Positions 61,077 through 64,000 of a DNA stretch of 64,000 nt are shown here, piece by piece. The stretch comes from Bosea vestrisii (GTDB taxonomy: Bacteria; Pseudomonadota; Alphaproteobacteria; Rhizobiales; Beijerinckiaceae): the NCBI RefSeq assembly GCF_030144325.1, contig NZ_CP126307.1, positions 1,860,001-1,924,000 of the forward strand, read 5' to 3'. How positions within the stretch are numbered: position 1 is the stretch's first letter; each line of letters opens with the position of its first letter. Position numbers and translations under genes: made by a program. Below the pieces are notes generated by a model. That model made no database searches and had not been told where the DNA came from. It worked only from the letters and a program-made list of their open reading frames with translations.

Positions 61077-62048
61077 TTACTCGAACTTCAGCCCGGCCTT
61101 GGCGATGATGTCGGCATAGATGGCGATATCGCTCGCAATCGTCTTGCCGAACGGAGCCGCCGCGAGATAGGCGGGCTCGCCGCCGAGCCCGCGCAGCTTC
61201 TCCTGCGTCGCCGGATCGGCCATGACGCGGGCCAGCGTCAGGTTTAGCTTGTCAGCGATGGCGGACGGCATGTTGGCCGGCCCGACCAGCCCGACCCAGG
61301 AATGCGCGACGAACTGCGGAAAGCCGCTTTCCTTCATGGTCGGAACATCCGGGAATTCGGGCGAGCGCTTTTCGTTCGTGGTCGCGAGGATGCGGATCTT
61401 GCCGGCCTTGGCGAGGTCGCCGAGCTCGCCGCCGATCATCAGCGGCACGTGCCCCGCGACGATGTCGTTCAGCGCCGGCCCGCTACCCCTGTAGGGGATA
61501 TGCTTGATCGGCGCGCCCGAGGCGATGGCGACCAGTTCGCCAGCGAGATGGCTATAGGTGCCGATGCCACTCGACGCATATCCAAGTGAGTTCGGTTTCT
61601 GCTTGGCCAGCGCGACGAGTTCGGCGATCGACTTCGCCGGCAGGCCGGGATAGGCGCCAATGAAGGTGAAGCCCTCGATCAGCCGGGCGACGGGCGTGAA
61701 GTCCTTGACGGAGTCGTAGGGCAGCTTCTTGTCGACATTCGGCAGGATCGCCAGCACGCCAGCGGAGCAAAGCAGCAGCGTGTGGCCGTCGGGCTGGGCC
61801 TTGGCGACGAAATCGGCGCCGATCGCTCCGCCTGCGCCAGGCCGGCTTTCGACCAGGAAGGGCTGGCCGAGATCCTTGCTGAGCGCATCGGCAATCAGCC
61901 TCGCGACCGCCTCGACGCGCCCGCCGGGAGCGAACGGCACGATCATGCGGACGGGCTTGGTCGGATAACCCTGCGCAGCCGCACCGCTGAGGCTCAGCGC
62001 GAGCATGCCAACCGCCGCCGCGACTATTCGAAAACGCGATGCTCTCAT
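61077..62048 (-). CDS. Bug-type TTT periplasmic receptor, 323 aa
   Basis: A signal peptide (SLSGAAAQG at about residue 25), VRMIVPFAPGGRVEAVARLIADAL, FLVESRPGAGGAIGADFVAK, IPYRGSGPALNDIVAGHVPLMIGGELGDL and FPDVPTMKESGFPQFVAHSWVGLVGP identify the family. Second receptor in the window; with TctA/TctB about 2 kb away it probably forms the complete TTT system. GGGGAGACGACC precedes ATG 62048. Confidence 0.9.
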   Translation of the reverse strand: MRASRFRIVAAAVGMLALSLSGAAAQGYPTKPVRMIVPFAPGGRVEAVARLIADALSKDLGQPFLVESRPGAGGAIGADFVAKAQPDGHTLLLCSAGVLAILPNVDKKLPYDSVKDFTPVARLIEGFTFIGAYPGLPAKSIAELVALAKQKPNSLGYASSGIGTYSHLAGELVAIASGAPIKHIPYRGSGPALNDIVAGHVPLMIGGELGDLAKAGKIRILATTNEKRSPEFPDVPTMKESGFPQFVAHSWVGLVGPANMPSAIADKLNLTLARVMADPATQEKLRGLGGEPAYLAAAPFGKTIASDIAIYADIIAKAGLKFE

Positions 62049-62124
62049 GGTCGTCTCCCCTTTTTGTCTTGTGCAGTCGATCAGTTCATTCGTCGCGGCC
62101 GTGCGGCTCCTCGCGCAAGGCTGG

Positions 62125-63588
62125 TCAGTCCTGCTCCGATGACATCATCAACGCGTCGATCCGCGCCGCCTCCGCATCGAGATGATCGAGCAGCGCCGTG
62201 ATGTGGGGCACGCGCTGCCCCGGCCCGGCATAAGGCACGGCCTCACGCACCAGGGCGAAGAGCCGGCGCGTCGTTGCGCCCAGCGGCGAGACCTTGCGCA
62301 TCTCGACTGCCTGCGCAGCGACGAGCAGCTCCATTGCGAAGATCGACCGGCACAGCGTCGCAAGCTCGGCGGCGCGGCGCGCGGCGAGGCCCGCCATGCT
62401 GGCCCGGTCGAGATTGCCATTCGAGTGGCTCGAGCTGGCGAGCTCGCCGACGACCGGCGCCGTCAGCAGGCGTGCTTCCGAGGTGATCGATTTGTGGAAC
62501 TGCGCCAGGCCGTTGAACCCGGGCAGCCCGACCCCATCCTCCTCGATCAGCCCGACGCTCAGACCCGACCAGAACGAGTCGGCCTGCTTGGCGAGACGCT
62601 CCGTCGAACTCGTCACCACCGGCGACATCGCCAGCCGCGCCACGTCCAGCGCCATTGCCAGGGCGACCATGTCGAAATTGGCGACCGAGACCAGCTCGCC
62701 CCGCTCGACGGAGACGACCGGGTTGTTCTGGCTGGCGCGCAGCTCGATCGAGAGCTGTCGCCCGGCGAAATCGAGGCTGTCGGCGGCGTTGCCGTGAATC
62801 AGCGGCAGCGAGCGGAAGCTCAGCGGGTCCTGCAGGTGGCGCGGGCCGCCGGACGTCATGATGTAGCTGCCGGCTAGGTAGCGCCGGATCGCGCCGCCAT
62901 GCCTGAGCACGCCATCGAACGGGCGCGACGCCAACGCGGCTTCCGATACCACCGATGGGTTCGCCGCGAACCCTTCCATGCTGAGCGCGCCGACCAGGGT
63001 CGCGAAGTCCAGCATCCGCGACAGGTCGTGGAACGCCATCGCGCCCATGCCCAGCGATAGCGCGCTCGAATTCAGTAGGGCGAGCGCCTCGCCGGCTGCA
63101 AAGTCGTGATCGCGGTAGAGCTCGAGAGCGAGATCGGACACCGGCGACATGTCGCTTTCGCCCATCGAGCCCCAGAGATGCACCGGGATATGGCGGTCGG
63201 TATTGAGGGCGTCGACGAGCCGGTCGGCAAGCACGCGGCGGACGCCGAGATAGCCGCTGGCCATCGCGTTCAGCAGCACCGCCATCATCGCCCTCACCGT
63301 CTCCGGCGAGGCGAGCGGCCCGTGCCCCATATTATGTGTGAGCAGCAGCCGCCGGTTGAATTCGGCGACCCGCTCGGGCGCGAGCATGACGCCGGTCTTG
63401 GCGCCGACGCTGCTGGTCACGCCGTAGACCTTCTCACCCCTGCTCACGATCCCGTCGACGACCTTCCGCGCGGCCTCGATACGCCCCCCGGCTTCGGCAG
63501 TGAGCACGACTTTCGCGCCATGCCGCGCGATCTGCACGATCGTCGCGGGGTTGAGATCCCGCCCGGTGATCTCGATCGTGCCGTGCAT
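62125..63588 (-). CDS. Histidine/phenylalanine ammonia-lyase homologue with altered MIO triad, 487 aa
   Basis: The overall fold is HAL/PAL-like: YGVTSSVGAKTG with the catalytic Tyr near residue 55, LLLTHNMGHG, QDPLSFRSLPLIHGN and ASQNNPVVSVE. At the position of the self-processing Ala-Ser-Gly loop, however, it reads Gly-Ser-Met-Gly-Glu-Ser-Asp (Glu144-Ser145-Asp146) in place of GSVGASGDL. The MIO prosthetic group should therefore form poorly or not at all. A role as a non-MIO lyase or a changed-substrate lyase is possible. It is divergent from a GntR gene. Confidence 0.88.
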   Translation of the reverse strand: MHGTIEITGRDLNPATIVQIARHGAKVVLTAEAGGRIEAARKVVDGIVSRGEKVYGVTSSVGAKTGVMLAPERVAEFNRRLLLTHNMGHGPLASPETVRAMMAVLLNAMASGYLGVRRVLADRLVDALNTDRHIPVHLWGSMGESDMSPVSDLALELYRDHDFAAGEALALLNSSALSLGMGAMAFHDLSRMLDFATLVGALSMEGFAANPSVVSEAALASRPFDGVLRHGGAIRRYLAGSYIMTSGGPRHLQDPLSFRSLPLIHGNAADSLDFAGRQLSIELRASQNNPVVSVERGELVSVANFDMVALAMALDVARLAMSPVVTSSTERLAKQADSFWSGLSVGLIEEDGVGLPGFNGLAQFHKSITSEARLLTAPVVGELASSSHSNGNLDRASMAGLAARRAAELATLCRSIFAMELLVAAQAVEMRKVSPLGATTRRLFALVREAVPYAGPGQRVPHITALLDHLDAEAARIDALMMSSEQD

Positions 63589-63791
63589 TCGCAGTCACCT
63601 TTTAGATTGCCCAAGTCGGCCGCATCCGTGGCGCGACCGGAGCCGATCATGCTCATTCGGATCATAAAGGGCAATAAGCTAGTTGATTATGTTTTATGCC
63701 TCACTCACGGTCGGCAGGCTTACATTCGGGCGGATGATGAACTATCCTGTTGGGCTAGCCGGATCGACACCGCATCGGCGAAGGGAGCCGC

Positions 63792-64000
63792 ATGACCGTT
63801 AGCCGCGCCGTGACGAAGCCGCTGGATTTCAAACGCACCGGGGTCTCCCGCTACAATCAGCTCGCGACCCTGTTCCGCCGGCGGATCGAAGCCGGTCAAT
63901 GGGCGGTCGGCGCCCAGATTCCGACGGTCGACGACCTCGCTGTCGAATGCGGCGTGGCGCGCGCCACGATCCGCCAGGCGCTCGATCTGCTCGAAGCCGA
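63792..64000 (+). CDS. GntR-family transcriptional regulator, N-terminal part
   Basis: The winged-helix domain (LATLFRRRIEAGQWAVGAQIPTVDDLAVECGVARATIRQALDLLEAE) is clear; the effector domain lies outside the window. GGGAG precedes ATG 63792. It is divergent from the ammonia-lyase homologue and likely regulates it and the TTT genes. Confidence 0.88.
   Translation, partial: MTVSRAVTKPLDFKRTGVSRYNQLATLFRRRIEAGQWAVGAQIPTVDDLAVECGVARATIRQALDLLEA

Overview
The window is high-GC alphaproteobacterial DNA, most likely from a Bosea-like member of the Hyphomicrobiales (inference from the gene families: EcfG-type stress promoters, a ROSE-controlled small heat-shock gene, DUF982 and DUF6894-like proteins, rhizobial-style inositol genes, and tripartite tricarboxylate (TTT) receptors). 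No rRNA, tRNA or CRISPR array was recognised.

1-15 kb is an accessory region. It starts inside a minus-strand ATP-dependent DNA ligase gene and carries many small stress genes: DUF982, Hsp20 with a ROSE thermometer, and a YqjD/ElaB-like protein with a membrane partner. Perfect general-stress promoters (GGAAC-N16-CGTT) precede several of them. Mixed in are remnants of mobile DNA: a truncated STAS-like protein, a lone phage lysin operon, a peptidoglycan-binding-domain protein, an AT-rich nuclease-like orphan, a DUF3987 gene fused by deletion to the tail of a primase/helicase, a tight array of five small overlapping genes headed by an excisionase-like HTH protein, and a frameshifted P4-type integrase at the right edge (13751-15017).

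15-23.7 kb is chromosomal: LysR, a Tat-exported amidohydrolase, a giant DUF2339 membrane protein (frameshifted), a PsiF-like protein, a glycine-zipper lipoprotein and a DUF883-like stress protein with its own EcfG promoter.

23.8-38.1 kb is a myo-inositol locus. Leftward: RpiR regulator, iolC-DUF2090 fusion, iolD, iolE, iolB and an unknown coupled gene. Rightward: SDR, iolG-like dehydrogenase, inositol-monophosphatase-like protein and an AfuABC-like ABC transporter. The pairing of an Afu-type transporter with a phosphatase suggests import of a phosphorylated polyol.

38.2-45.7 kb is a rightward IclR operon: IclR, a fused hydantoinase/oxoprolinase A-B protein, an OPT-family transporter and AroM. 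It has a twin-palindrome operator and a strong shared terminator at its end.

45.7-57.7 kb is a leftward run of LysR, a DUF1932 dehydrogenase, a TTT receptor, GalD-, GalB- and GalC-like enzymes, a complete Liv ABC transporter, a MetE-like protein and a two-domain extradiol dioxygenase. Together they look like a meta-cleavage pathway ending in pyruvate plus oxaloacetate. 57.8-64 kb holds TctA/TctB, an enolase-superfamily enzyme, a second TTT receptor, an ammonia-lyase homologue lacking the normal Ala-Ser-Gly MIO triad, and the start of a GntR regulator.

Five genes (phage lysin, a 65-residue protein, integrase, DUF2339, ABC permease) are each broken by one single-base shift, mostly at short homopolymers. 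This may reflect sequencing errors rather than real decay.
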